Shown one piece after another: positions 26,366 through 35,649 of a DNA stretch of 64,000 nucleotides. The translations under genes were made by a program, and so were the position numbers. The notes beneath the pieces are model-generated. The model searched no databases, had not been told where the DNA came from, and saw only the letters and a list, made by a program, of their open reading frames with translations. Position 1 is the first letter of the stretch. The number at the start of each line of letters is the position of its first letter. The stretch comes from DVED01 sp963838375 (GTDB taxonomy: Bacteria; Cyanobacteriota; Cyanobacteriia; Cyanobacteriales; Geitlerinemataceae). The DNA lies in assembly GCA_963838375.1 (NCBI GenBank), contig CAWIQY010000003.1, forward strand, positions 124,001 to 188,000, in the 5' to 3' direction.

Positions 26366-26995
26366 CTAGATTAATTCTACAGATTCACCAATTGTTTGCC
26401 AGATCGATCGTAAGAGCGGGTCGTCGATCTGACGATCGTAAAATGTGAGATAAAGTTGGGTGATGAGTTGTTTGACTCGCTCTCCTAATATTCGATTGGC
26501 AGGATACTGGGGAGCCAACATTAAAATCATTTCCGTCGATTCGCCACCACTCAAAGGTGGCAAAATATAGCGTACATTTTTCAGTTGTTTTGCTCCCAGT
26601 CGGCGATAAAAATTGACGCGACGCTGTTTGAGTTCTGTATCGAATCCGATCTGGGGATCTTCGACCTCGAGTAAGAGATACTGCGATCGAGATCGAAGCT
26701 TTTCCAAGGTATCGTTAACAAAGAGTGTCCCCAACCCTCGATTGCGAAAGTCGGGGTGGGTTGCCAGATAACCTAGCAACACGAATTCTTCAAGAATCGG
26801 CTTGCATAAAACCGCCATAAAAATAACTCGATTATCTTCCTTTTTGACAAAGACTTGATAAGTGTTACTCCTGATTCTATCGACTAGAGATGAGATCGTA
26901 ACTCTTTCTCGATCTGGAAAGGCTTTTTCGTAAATCTCGATCGCGGCTTGAAAATCGGAGCTTTCAATTTCCTTCACTCGATAAAATAAACTCAT
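26366..26995 (-). CDS. GNAT-family N-acetyltransferase
   Basis: A 209-residue GNAT protein. The acetyl-CoA-binding motif A is visible as LGYLATHPDFRNRGLGTLFVND, quoted in part: HPDFRNRGLGTL. A LLLEVEDP strand and a QRRVNFYRRLGAKQL segment follow, as in typical GNAT folds. The acceptor is unknown. It is divergent from glyA, with about 114 bp between the start codons. Confidence 0.8.
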   Translation of the reverse strand: MSLFYRVKEIESSDFQAAIEIYEKAFPDRERVTISSLVDRIRSNTYQVFVKKEDNRVIFMAVLCKPILEEFVLLGYLATHPDFRNRGLGTLFVNDTLEKLRSRSQYLLLEVEDPQIGFDTELKQRRVNFYRRLGAKQLKNVRYILPPLSGGESTEMILMLAPQYPANRILGERVKQLITQLYLTFYDRQIDDPLLRSIWQTIGESVELI

Positions 26996-27109
26996 TATTT
27001 CTCTAGAAATCTATTCTCGACGTGCTAAAAGTCCCGAGTGTTGAGATTAAGTTGACACAGAAAGCGTTAAGATGGTCATTTCATGCAGCCATCCATCTCT
27101 GAACGTTCC

Positions 27110-28393
27110 ATGACTCAGACTAATTTAGACGTTTTAGCAACCACCGATCCAACAGTAGCGGGTATCATCGATCGAGAACTCGGGCGCCAGCGAGATCGTC
27201 TGGAAATGATTGCCAGCGAAAACTTTACCTCCGCTGCCGTCTTAGCCGCACAAGGGTCGGTTCTCACCAATAAATACGCCGAAGGATTGCCCCGTAAACG
27301 CTACTACGGGGGATGCGAATTTATCGATGAAGTCGAACAACTGGCGATCGATCGTGCTAAACAGCTTTTCGGTGCAGCTCACGCCAACGTACAACCCCAC
27401 TCCGGCGCTCAAGCCAATTTTGCCGTATTCCTGGCGCTGCTGCAACCGGGCGATACCATTATGGGGATGGACTTGTCCCACGGCGGACACCTCACCCACG
27501 GCTCCCCCGTCAACGTTTCCGGCAAGTGGTTTAAGGCTCAACACTACGGCGTCAGTCCCGAAACCGAACAACTCGACTACGATCTCATTCGCGACTTGGC
27601 GCACAAACATCGCCCCAAAATGCTTGTCTGCGGTTACTCCGCTTATTCCCGGATTATCGACTTCGCCAAATTCCGCGAAATTGCTGACGAAGTGGATGCC
27701 TATCTCCTTGCCGATATCGCCCACATTGCGGGACTCGTCGCCACCGGACATCATCCCAATCCTCTCCCTTACTGCGATGTCGTCACCACCACCACTCACA
27801 AAACTCTGCGCGGGCCCCGTGGCGGTTTGATCCTCACCCGCGATGCCGAGTTGGGTAAAAAGCTGGATAAAGCCGTGTTTCCCGGAACCCAAGGCGGTCC
27901 TTTGGAACACGTGATTGCGGGTAAAGCCGTGGCTTTTGGCGAAGCGCTGCAACCCTCTTTTAAAACCTATTCCGGACAGGTGATTGCCAATGCCCAGGCG
28001 ATGGCACAACAGTTGCAAAACCGGGGTTTGAAAATCGTTTCTGGCGGCACGGATAATCACGTGATGCTGGTGGATTTACGATCGATTTCCATGACCGGAA
28101 AAGTAGCCGATCGATTGGTAGAAGATGTCAACATCACTGCCAACAAAAATACCGTTCCTTTCGATCCCGAATCCCCGTTTGTTACCAGCGGCTTGCGGTT
28201 AGGTTCCCCGGCAATGACCACCCGAGGTTTAGGCGAAGCCGAATTTGTGGAGATTGCGGGTATTATCGCCGATCGTCTCCTCGAACCCGAAAACGAAACC
28301 ACTGCTGCCTCCTGCCGAGAGCGCGTCGCCACTTTGTGCGATCGCTTCCCCCTGTATCCTCACCTGCGAATTCCGGTTCCGGCATTGGCATAG
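27110..28393 (+). CDS. glyA: Serine hydroxymethyltransferase
   Basis: A 427-residue PLP enzyme that interconverts serine and glycine and charges tetrahydrofolate. Motifs: LEMIASENFTSAAVL, YAEGLPRKRYYGGCEFID, HSGAQANFAVFLAL, ADIAHIAGLVATG, the PLP-lysine segment VTTTTHKTLRGPRGG and the C-terminal GLRLGSPAMTTRGLGEAEF. The start MTQTNLDVLA (27110) fits the family better than 27083. It is cytoplasmic. A terminator follows the stop. Confidence 0.95.
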   Translation: MTQTNLDVLATTDPTVAGIIDRELGRQRDRLEMIASENFTSAAVLAAQGSVLTNKYAEGLPRKRYYGGCEFIDEVEQLAIDRAKQLFGAAHANVQPHSGAQANFAVFLALLQPGDTIMGMDLSHGGHLTHGSPVNVSGKWFKAQHYGVSPETEQLDYDLIRDLAHKHRPKMLVCGYSAYSRIIDFAKFREIADEVDAYLLADIAHIAGLVATGHHPNPLPYCDVVTTTTHKTLRGPRGGLILTRDAELGKKLDKAVFPGTQGGPLEHVIAGKAVAFGEALQPSFKTYSGQVIANAQAMAQQLQNRGLKIVSGGTDNHVMLVDLRSISMTGKVADRLVEDVNITANKNTVPFDPESPFVTSGLRLGSPAMTTRGLGEAEFVEIAGIIADRLLEPENETTAASCRERVATLCDRFPLYPHLRIPVPALA

Positions 28394-28407
28394 GATATTG
28401 AGATTAG

Positions 28408-28440
28408 GAAGAGGGAAAATACTGTATTTTTCCCTCTTCT
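28408..28440 (+). terminator. Rho-independent terminator after glyA
   Basis: The inverted repeat gaagagggaaaata/tatttttccctcttc forms a 13-14 bp stem with a very short loop, 14 bp after the glyA stop. It is likely bidirectional. Confidence 0.7.
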
Positions 28441-28543
28441 TCGGGTTAGAATGATACCTGAAAAATGGGCAAGAAAAAACTCCCCAAGCAAACGGGAGTT
28501 TAGTAATCGTAATGCTGTTAATCTTCTTCTCCTAACTTAGCCT

Positions 28544-28627
28544 TTCCTTCAGGGCTACGCCCAGGGGGTTTTACCCCCTATTGGGAGAATTTTTATGACT
28601 GTCTTCAGGGTTGTAGCCCTCAGGAAG
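28544..28627. repeat. Nested inverted repeat (IS200/IS605 end- or MITE-like)
   Basis: Outer arms ttccttcagggctac and gtagccctcaggaag pair with one small mismatch region. Between them is a second hairpin, ccaggggg/ccccctattgg. The double-hairpin layout resembles subterminal ends of IS200/IS605 elements or a small non-autonomous derivative. No ORF is inside. The rest of the 28394-28854 gap shows no gene. Confidence 0.5.
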
Positions 28628-28854
28628 TTCGGATATTTTCCTGTGCGAGATCGACCCATCATTGCCGTCGGATTGCCAAGTCTGACAATCGCTATGGGAC
28701 GATGCTACTCCTCGGTTCTCGTTGCCGAGACGTGGAGACTGAGAAAAGTTTGAAAGTTTCGATCGAAAAAGAAGTGGCGTTTATTGCCAAATGTAAGGTA
28801 AACTCTGGCTGAGCTTTGATTTTTGGCAATACTTTACATTTATAAACTTCTCAG

Positions 28855-29913
28855 ATGCCGCACCATCTGTATCACCTACTGGCTTTTATCCTCTCCTCTC
28901 TAGTGGTTCTCGCTAGCACTCCCATGATTCGCGCCATCGGTCTCAAAACCGGACTGGTCGATCGACCCGGAGAACGCAAAGTTCATGCCAAACCCATGGT
29001 TCGTTTGGGCGGCGTGTCCATTTTTCTGGGCGTCTTAGTCGCCTTGTCGATCGTTTGGGGGATGGGCGGTTTTGTCGATATCAGTGGTCAACCCCTCAAC
29101 CCGGATAAGGAATACGAAATCTGGGGCGTGACGATTGGCGGTTTAATCTTTTTTCTCATCGGCTTAGCGGACGACTTATTCGGTCTTTCCGCATCCGGAA
29201 GGTTGCTGTTACAAGTCAGCGTCGCTGCCATGAGTTGGTGGATTGGTGGCGTTCGCATCGACTTTCTTTCCATTCCCTTTGTCGGAACGACGGATATTGG
29301 CATTCTCAGTCTCCCCATTACGGTAATTTGGCTGGTGGGAATGGTGAATGCGATTAATTGGATCGATGGCTTAGATGGCTTGGCGGCTGGCGTCTCCGGT
29401 ATTGCTGCCGTCATCATGCTGATCGTGTGTTTGTTTATGCAGCAGCCGGCAGCAGCGCTGATTGTCGCGGCTTTAGCAGGGGGTGCGCTGGGTTTCTTGC
29501 GCTATAACTTCAATCCTGCCCAAATTTTCATGGGAGATGGTGGGGCATACTTTATGGGCTTTACCCTGGCGGGTGTTGGGGTAATCGGTTTGGTGAAAGG
29601 GACTGCGGTGACGGCTATTTTGCTGCCGTATCTGATTCTGGCTGTGCCGATTATGGATATGTCGGCGGTGATTGTCGATCGCTTACGCCGGGGTCTTTCT
29701 CCTTTTAAAGCGGATCAGCGTCACCTCCACCACCGACTGCTGAATGCCGGACTCTCCCAAAGATCGACGGTCTTATTTATCTACTCGCTGACATTGTGGG
29801 TGGGAAGTCTGGCGCTGGCGTTTGCCGGACTTCCCAGCGGGATGGCTTACGCGATGGCAGCGACTTCTCTCCTGGGTTATACCAGTTGGAAGGTTTGGAG
29901 ACACGCACGATAA
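28855..29913 (+). CDS. MraY/WecA-family polyprenyl-phosphate sugar-1-phosphate transferase
   Basis: A 352-residue integral membrane enzyme with about 10-11 hydrophobic segments. Catalytic blocks of the WecA/TagO branch are visible: RKVHAKPMVRLGG near residue 42, the LADDLFGL aspartates, NAINWIDGLDGLAAG, MGDGGAYFMGF, and a C-terminal His-rich DQRHLHHRLL. Such enzymes transfer GlcNAc-1-P (or similar) from UDP-sugar to undecaprenyl phosphate to start glycan assembly. It could precede the GT26 enzyme at 18767 in a pathway (inference). It probably is not MraY itself, because it resembles the WecA/TagO branch. Confidence 0.88.
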   Translation: MPHHLYHLLAFILSSLVVLASTPMIRAIGLKTGLVDRPGERKVHAKPMVRLGGVSIFLGVLVALSIVWGMGGFVDISGQPLNPDKEYEIWGVTIGGLIFFLIGLADDLFGLSASGRLLLQVSVAAMSWWIGGVRIDFLSIPFVGTTDIGILSLPITVIWLVGMVNAINWIDGLDGLAAGVSGIAAVIMLIVCLFMQQPAAALIVAALAGGALGFLRYNFNPAQIFMGDGGAYFMGFTLAGVGVIGLVKGTAVTAILLPYLILAVPIMDMSAVIVDRLRRGLSPFKADQRHLHHRLLNAGLSQRSTVLFIYSLTLWVGSLALAFAGLPSGMAYAMAATSLLGYTSWKVWRHAR

Positions 29914-29962
29914 CTATTGTTGATAGTTGATAATTGATGGTTGATAGAAGAAGTTCGAGAAT

Positions 29963-31540
29963 TCACGATAGTTCGATCGCCTTTTGCAATCGATCGAGAA
30001 CGAACGATCGATCTAAATACGACAGTAAATTTCCCGCTTTGGGACCGCGTTCTTTGCCGATGAAGCAAAAGTATACAGCAGGAAAAGCCACTTGTGGCGA
30101 AATGGATAGGGCTTTTGCCGACGAAAAGATTGCTGTTTGCAATTCCTCAGCTTCCCAATTTTCCAAGGTGGACAAATTCTCCAGTAAATGGGTTAAATAC
30201 TGCATTTGTTCTGGGGTTAAATTCTGTGCCGTTTCGGGAATTTCATCGAAGTAAAGGACGAGTTTTTCTTCGGGATCGGCATAGTCTTCCAGCCATTTTT
30301 GGGCTGTGGAAATTCGCCGATCGATCGCAGTCCAATCTTCATCATTCAAACTTCGATCGCTGCGATTTGTAACTTCTTGTCGAATATCTAAATGAGGAAT
30401 TTGTAACAGGGAAATAAGCGTACTCAAGTCGAATGTCGAATGAGTTTGAATCTCGTCGCCAAGTTGAGAGTACAACAGAGGCAATAACTCTTTCGTCAAC
30501 TCCGGATGGGGATTCTCGGCTACCGCCATTTCGTACTTTTGCATCAACGTATCGTAATCCCGAAATAAACGAGTGACATTTTCGTAATTGGGGGAAAAAT
30601 CGATCGCTGTTTTCGGTTGCGTTCGCAGCATCAAAAATCGCAGCAACTCCGGCGGCAGCAAATCGGCAATTTCTCTGGCGCTGGAACCGACTCCCTTCGA
30701 CGAACTCATCTTTGTTCCTTTCATCAAGATAAATTCGTAGGGGGAATGAAACGGCGGTTTCTCGTGCAGAACCTTGCGGCAAATCGCGTTCGCCACATCC
30801 CGAGAACCGCCTTTTTGGGAATGATCTTTCCCTGCCATCTCGATGGTGACACCCAGCAAGTCCCACTTGGCAACCCACTCCACTTTCCAGGGGAGTTTCC
30901 CATTACCGTCGAAGGGAGAAACCCAACCCGAATGTCCGCAACCGGATACGTAGTCCGTTGCATCGGGTTTACAGGTATAAAAAACTTCTGAACCGTTGTA
31001 GTCTGTTACCGTCGTCGTGGCAATTTTGCCACAATTTTCGCAAATGACTTGAAACGGATACCAATTATCCGGACGTTCGGCTTTACTAACTTGTAGATAG
31101 GCTTCGCGAACCAGATGTGCGTTTTGCAGAAATCGATCGATGTAGGGATTGAGTTGACCCAAACGATAGAGATCCCGCAGATAGTAGGTTTCGGGTTGAA
31201 CGCCCAATTCCTGGAAAATTTGAAAGAACTCGGCGACAAAATATTTCGCGTAATCGCCTTGGCTGTCTCCGGGAGACGGGACATTGCACAGAGGAAATCC
31301 CAGATAGGGCGAAAATCGATCGGCATCTAGGTATTTGGGAACCGTATCCAAGGCATCATAGTCATCGATACCATACAAAAATCGAGCGGATTTCCCGGCG
31401 CGTTTTAAGGCACGATAAATGACATCGTGGACGATGACACCCCTCAACGATCCCACATGAACTCTCCCCGAGGGGGTTTTAGAGTCGTTAACCACTTGCT
31501 CGCCTTGCGCGCCCGCTGCGATTTTGTCAGCCCAGAACAT
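29963..31540 (-). CDS. lysS: Class I lysyl-tRNA synthetase
   Basis: A 525-residue class I (LysK-type) lysine-tRNA ligase. The HIGH-like motif is in PSGRVHVGSLRGVIVHD (residues about 23-39), and the KMSKS-like motif in MKGTKMSSSKG (about 275-285). Zinc-like Cys pairs occur in the central insertion (ICENCGK, CKPDATDYVSGCGHSG). Class I LysRS is mainly archaeal but is found in some bacteria, including cyanobacteria. The usual bacterial enzyme is class II. Whether a class II copy exists elsewhere cannot be judged. The C-terminal helical anticodon-binding part is complete. Confidence 0.9.
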   Translation of the reverse strand: MFWADKIAAGAQGEQVVNDSKTPSGRVHVGSLRGVIVHDVIYRALKRAGKSARFLYGIDDYDALDTVPKYLDADRFSPYLGFPLCNVPSPGDSQGDYAKYFVAEFFQIFQELGVQPETYYLRDLYRLGQLNPYIDRFLQNAHLVREAYLQVSKAERPDNWYPFQVICENCGKIATTTVTDYNGSEVFYTCKPDATDYVSGCGHSGWVSPFDGNGKLPWKVEWVAKWDLLGVTIEMAGKDHSQKGGSRDVANAICRKVLHEKPPFHSPYEFILMKGTKMSSSKGVGSSAREIADLLPPELLRFLMLRTQPKTAIDFSPNYENVTRLFRDYDTLMQKYEMAVAENPHPELTKELLPLLYSQLGDEIQTHSTFDLSTLISLLQIPHLDIRQEVTNRSDRSLNDEDWTAIDRRISTAQKWLEDYADPEEKLVLYFDEIPETAQNLTPEQMQYLTHLLENLSTLENWEAEELQTAIFSSAKALSISPQVAFPAVYFCFIGKERGPKAGNLLSYLDRSFVLDRLQKAIELS

Positions 31541-31633
31541 AGTTCGCTCGATTGTTAGTAAAGCCGATCCAGTTTATCACGGACTCTCTGTCTTCTTCTG
31601 GTTTGGCGGCTGTTGTATTGAGTCTTTCTCGAC

Positions 31634-31996
31634 TTATTTCCATTCCAAACTCAAAGACGGCATCAGTCGCTGTAAATTTTTTAAAGATTTTCCCTGCCAT
31701 GGGATTTCATTCGAGCCTCGAACCACCATCTCGATCCGTTTTTTATGGCGGACTTTGATGACGAATTTCGAGAGCATACTAATGCCAGAACTGTTGAGAA
31801 ATTCTAACCCTGTCAAATTGAGAATAATTTGGGGCGGTTCGGCATCGACAATGCGCTCGAACCACTCGGTAATGGGTTTATACTCTTCCCCTCCCAATCG
31901 CAGAGATCCTTGGCAGCTTACCATTGAGGTTTCGGGTTCGTATTCAATACGATATTCATCCGTTTTAATTTCCATATCGACTATTTTAATATCCAT
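31634..31996 (-). CDS. STAS-like regulator (slr1659 type), anti-sigma-antagonist-like
   Basis: Up to 120 residues, with an alternative ATG at 31975 (MEIKTDEY). It has the STAS-like phosphoacceptor segment LTGLEFLNSSGISMLSKF and a regular alpha/beta pattern. This slr1659-type protein is found in cyanobacteria beside slr1658-type ATPase-like regulators, as here (32113). By analogy with SpoIIAA/RsbV, a Ser in NSSGIS would be phosphorylated and then dephosphorylated by a PP2C such as that at 33153 (inference). It is the last gene of the group that starts with the ammonium transporter. Confidence 0.75.
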   Translation of the reverse strand: MDIKIVDMEIKTDEYRIEYEPETSMVSCQGSLRLGGEEYKPITEWFERIVDAEPPQIILNLTGLEFLNSSGISMLSKFVIKVRHKKRIEMVVRGSNEIPWQGKSLKNLQRLMPSLSLEWK

Positions 31997-32112
31997 CGTC
32001 AGTTATCAGTTTCGAGTCGCAAGCATTTACAAGCTTATTTTTTTCGTCTCTGGTCGATCGGATCGGGAGTATATCGGATCGAAAGCAACGGATTTCATCT
32101 TGTCATAGACTC

Positions 32113-32715
32113 TTAAGAGACAAGATTTAAATTTAACTTGACCGGAAGCTGTACCATTGTCGTGACCGCGATCGCTTCGGGATCTTTCTGAACTGTTTCA
32201 AACTTCCAGCCCAATTGGGCTAAATAGTCGCTCATCATGGTCAAAAAACCCAATCCCGAAGTGGTACGATCGTCTTCTTCAGCGTTTTTTTCAATCTGAC
32301 GAATATACATTTCTGTCGGATCGGATGCTGTTAATTCTTTCAAGAAGTGTTGAAACTCTAAAACGCGCTCTGGTGGAATCGTATTCGTTGTCATAAATAA
32401 AAGAGAATTTGAATAGAGTTGAAGTCGAATACTAATCGTGTTCTGCACTTTTTCATCATTGAATTTCATGGCGTTTTCTAATAATTCGTTAGCGATATAG
32501 CTAATCGCACTTTTAATTTCAGATTGTTGGTATTTGGAAATAGTCCGATCGTCAGCCAGAACGAAAGTCATTAGATATTCTGCCATAAAATCGGCAGACA
32601 AACTATTATTTCGCCAGCGCTGCTTTAAGGGAATAGAACTAGGCGAAAATCCAATAATGAGGAATTCTTGGCTAATAGGTAGCCCTTCATTAAAGTCGCC
32701 AAAAATTTGAGTCAT
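32113..32715 (-). CDS. HATPase-like regulator (slr1658 type), anti-sigma-factor-like kinase
   Basis: A 200-residue protein. Its centre has the N-box of GHKL ATPases, SYIANELLENAMKFND, followed by LLFMTTNTIPP and the C-terminal GLGFLTMMSDYLAQLGWKFE. This slr1658-type cyanobacterial family is thought to act like the anti-sigma kinases RsbW/SpoIIAB in partner switching. The G-boxes are poorly defined, so kinase activity is uncertain. It lies 116 bp upstream of the STAS-like gene on the same strand. A decayed relative is at 40440-40962. Confidence 0.75.
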   Translation of the reverse strand: MTQIFGDFNEGLPISQEFLIIGFSPSSIPLKQRWRNNSLSADFMAEYLMTFVLADDRTISKYQQSEIKSAISYIANELLENAMKFNDEKVQNTISIRLQLYSNSLLFMTTNTIPPERVLEFQHFLKELTASDPTEMYIRQIEKNAEEDDRTTSGLGFLTMMSDYLAQLGWKFETVQKDPEAIAVTTMVQLPVKLNLNLVS

Positions 32716-33152
32716 GTTCGCTAATGTTTACCCAGTTAGCGGTATAGATGAGGTAACCACAATTGCGATCCCACCGCGAACCTTTTAGCTCGAAGGTCGC
32801 ACGAGATCTCATGTGAATTAAAAAATTGTGCTGGATCGACGGATATTTCAGACTCATTGTTAGAGAATATTTTTTCAGAAAGCCTTGAAATACCAACTTT
32901 CCACATAAACTTTTCCGCGAACTCTCTCAACTTCTCGATCGAGTCCGTATATTTACGGAGGTGGTTGGCTATTTTGTATCTCATTCGTATAAATTCTAAG
33001 TCGCAAGTCAACCCGATCGATTCTCCAGCCCAACACTCAGTTTGTTTTGACGATCGAGTGTTTCCACTCGATTGAGACTGAGGCAATCGCTTTGTCACGA
33101 TCGACTCCTAAAAGTGTAACAGTCAAAGGATAGCACTTTAGAGATCCCAAAA
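32716..33152. other. Gap between PP2C and HATPase-like genes
   Basis: 437 bp. A 120-codon open frame on the minus strand (32736-33098) is the best candidate but has no recognisable motif or ribosome-binding site. I do not call it a gene. No terminator-like hairpin is evident, so the phosphatase and the downstream regulators could be co-transcribed. Confidence 0.4.
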
Positions 33153-34598
33153 CTACTTCTGTTTGAGAACAACCAAGGTAATATCATCGTAAGCTTCGCG
33201 ATCTCCGATATATGCCCGGACATCTTCAACCACCGATTCGCGAATCCCTTGGGCACTTTTGTGACGATGGTGACGCACGACCTCGCACAATCGTTCGATG
33301 CTGTAAAGTTGGCGATCGACATTTTCCGCTTCGGTAATTCCATCGGTATACAGGATAACAATATCCTGGGGAAATAACTGCACGATCGTTTGGTTGATAA
33401 AATTGGTAATATCTAACTCGATCCCCACAGGAAATCCCAGATCCAGAGTATCGATTCGTTCGACCTTGCCATTGGCACGAACGACGATTGTTTCTTCGTG
33501 CTGACCGCTAATCCGCAATTGACTATCTTTGTAGTCCAGCAGACATAGGGTGACATTTTTATCGGAGTCCATCCGCTTGATATTGTTATAGATCGTCCGG
33601 TTGACCGCATTGAGAAACTTGTGAGGATCGGTTTCGTCATTTTCCAGCAATGTCCGCACCGCCGTTTGCACCATCACCGTCAGCACTCCGCTTTCCAACC
33701 CATGTCCAGTCACATCCCCAATCCCGATCTTCACCATGCCGTTATTGGACAGAACATCATAATAATCCCCCCCCACCTCCGTCGCGGGCTCCATAAATCC
33801 AGCTATTTCCAAGCCTGCAATCTCTGCCAGTTCCGACTCTTTCGGCAATAGCATTTGTTGCAGACGGCGGGTGACATCTAACTCCGCCCCCATGCGTTTA
33901 TTTTCCGCTTGCAGGCGCCGGTTGAGGGTTTTGACTTCTCGACTGGCGCGTTGGAGTGCGGCTTCGGATTGTTTGCGTTTGGAGATATCCCGAAAGGTTC
34001 CGGTATAGAAAATTCGATCGCCTGATTTTGCTTGTGTTACCGTGGCTTCCAGGGGAAAAATAGAACCATCGGCTCGCCGTCCCAACATTTCGTGGCGTTT
34101 TTGGGCCAGCAAGATTTGCAGGAGGGTGGAATCGTCTTTAAGCTGAGTATCGGGTAACTCGAATAAATTCTCGACGAACATCCCCTGCATATCTCGAGCA
34201 GAATACCCAAAGACCAATTCCACACTGGGGTTTGCCGTCAGAATTTTCATATGGGGTTGCGTAAAGGTAACGATCGCATCGGTTGCCGTTGTCACAATTG
34301 CCTGAGTCCTGGCAACGGCTTCTTCCAAGGCATCCATCACTTGGTTGTAGCGCTGGGCAATCTGACCGACTTCGGTAAAAGGTTCCACCGGAACTCGCAC
34401 GCTCAAACTTTGCGTTTGCGCTTGGAGATCCATCACTTTAAACAGATCGTAAATTTCGGTCTTGGCTTGGTGTTCGGAGATGTTGAGACCGATCTGTTCT
34501 TCCTCTGAAGACACTCGCAAAGGAGAAAATCGATCGAGTAAAGACAGCGCCACATAGCTCAACCCAAACGCCCAAACGCCGCAAACCCCAACGCCCAA
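33153..34598 (-). CDS. HAMP-PAS-PP2C (SpoIIE/RsbU-type) phosphatase, C-terminal part of an Amt fusion
   Basis: About 481 residues. Residues 1-25 look like the last transmembrane helix and tail of an ammonium transporter (CGVWAFGLSYVALSLLDRF, then PLRVSSEEEQIGLNISEH). They are followed by a HAMP-like stretch (about 60-95), a PAS domain (about 97-210), a coiled coil (about 215-255) and an RsbU-type PP2C phosphatase (about 265-480). Metal ligands are present: GGDYYD, GIGDVTGHG, YTDGITEAE and the C-terminal YDDITLVVLK. The open frame starts at a TTG with no ribosome-binding site, inside sequence that should belong to the upstream transporter. The two were evidently one protein (see 34600). Probable role: dephosphorylating a STAS protein in response to ammonium. 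Confidence 0.82.
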   Translation of the reverse strand: MGVGVCGVWAFGLSYVALSLLDRFSPLRVSSEEEQIGLNISEHQAKTEIYDLFKVMDLQAQTQSLSVRVPVEPFTEVGQIAQRYNQVMDALEEAVARTQAIVTTATDAIVTFTQPHMKILTANPSVELVFGYSARDMQGMFVENLFELPDTQLKDDSTLLQILLAQKRHEMLGRRADGSIFPLEATVTQAKSGDRIFYTGTFRDISKRKQSEAALQRASREVKTLNRRLQAENKRMGAELDVTRRLQQMLLPKESELAEIAGLEIAGFMEPATEVGGDYYDVLSNNGMVKIGIGDVTGHGLESGVLTVMVQTAVRTLLENDETDPHKFLNAVNRTIYNNIKRMDSDKNVTLCLLDYKDSQLRISGQHEETIVVRANGKVERIDTLDLGFPVGIELDITNFINQTIVQLFPQDIVILYTDGITEAENVDRQLYSIERLCEVVRHHRHKSAQGIRESVVEDVRAYIGDREAYDDITLVVLKQK

Positions 34599-34599
34599 A

Positions 34600-35649
34600 A
34601 GCTGAACTGGCTAGTTGACTGGCTCCACTCAACCCCGTCCCCAGAGCTTGTGGCGATGCGAACAGTGCCAACGCCACAGTTCCCCAAATTCCCCCTCCCA
34701 AATGCACGGGAACGGCATCGACGGCATCGTCAATGCGGAGATGTTCTAAGAGGGTTTTCATCATCACCATCACCGCACCGCCGATCGCACCAATGACGAT
34801 CGCTTCACCGGTGTTGACAAAACTACAGGAAGCGGTGATCGAAACCAATCCCGCCAGCGAGCCATTTAATAACAGTTCCACTTCCGGCAGCTTATTTTTC
34901 TGCCAACCGATCGCCATCGCCGCCATCATCCCAGCAACTGCCGCTAAGATTGTATGTACCACGATCGGCGCCACCCGATCGTTCAGCGCCAACGTGCTAC
35001 CCCCATTAAATCCCAGCCATCCCATCCACAGCAGCATGGTTCCCAACACCGATAGCTGTAAATTCGATCCGTGGATTTTTTGCGGTTCGCCATCGGGTGG
35101 AAAACGACCCGCCCGAGAGCCGACAATCAGCAGCGTTGCCAGAGAAATCCATCCCCCAACGCTGTGAACGACGGTACTCCCCGCAAAATCGACAAACCCC
35201 AGTTTACCCAGCCAGCCATCTCGAATCCCTGGCGCTGCTAGGTTCCAAGCCCAATGCCCGAAGAGAGGATAAATCACCCCAGACGTGAGGCAGGCAATGA
35301 GTAAGTAAGCCTGAAACTTGACGCGCTCGGCAACGGCACCGGAGACAATGGTTGTCGCCGTGCCGCAAAACATGGTCTGGAACAAAAAAAATGCCGCTAA
35401 GCGGGCATCGCCGTCGATGGCGATAAAAAAATGGCTGCTGCCAATCCAACCCGATCTCGTTGCACCAAACATCACCGCATATCCAAATGCCCAAAATAAG
35501 GACGCGGAGATGCCAAAGTCGGCAAAGTTCTTTACTGCTACGTTGATGCTGTTTTTAGAGCGCGTGAGTCCTGACTCTAAGCACATAAATCCGGGCTGCA
35601 TCAAAAATGCTAAGCCCGAGCAGACTAAGAGCCACAGAATATCAACCAC
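34600..35649 (-). CDS. Ammonium transporter (Amt), N-terminal part of an Amt-PP2C fusion
   Basis: About 350 residues with ten or more hydrophobic segments. Amt signatures: MQPGFMCLESGLTRSKNS, FCGTATTIVSGAVAERVKF, twin His in STVVHSVGG and VPVHLGGGIWGTVAL, and MGWLGFNGGSTLALND. The best start is GTG at 35649 (VDILWLL), preceded by aaggag; a TTG at 35676 is in frame. Transporter-like sequence in this frame ends at ASQLASS around 34605, after which the frame stays open to 34438 without homology. The last Amt helix continues in another frame in the 33153 gene. A +1 shift near 34605-34612 would join them. Amt fused to signalling domains is a known design for ammonium sensors. Confidence 0.85.

Noticed and set aside
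27242..28060. Long antisense ORF inside glyA
   Set aside because: A mirror of the conserved coding strand, with no motif of its own.
32736..33098. 120-codon ORF between PP2C and HATPase-like genes
   Set aside because: Composition and lack of motifs do not support coding. Kept only as part of the gap entry.
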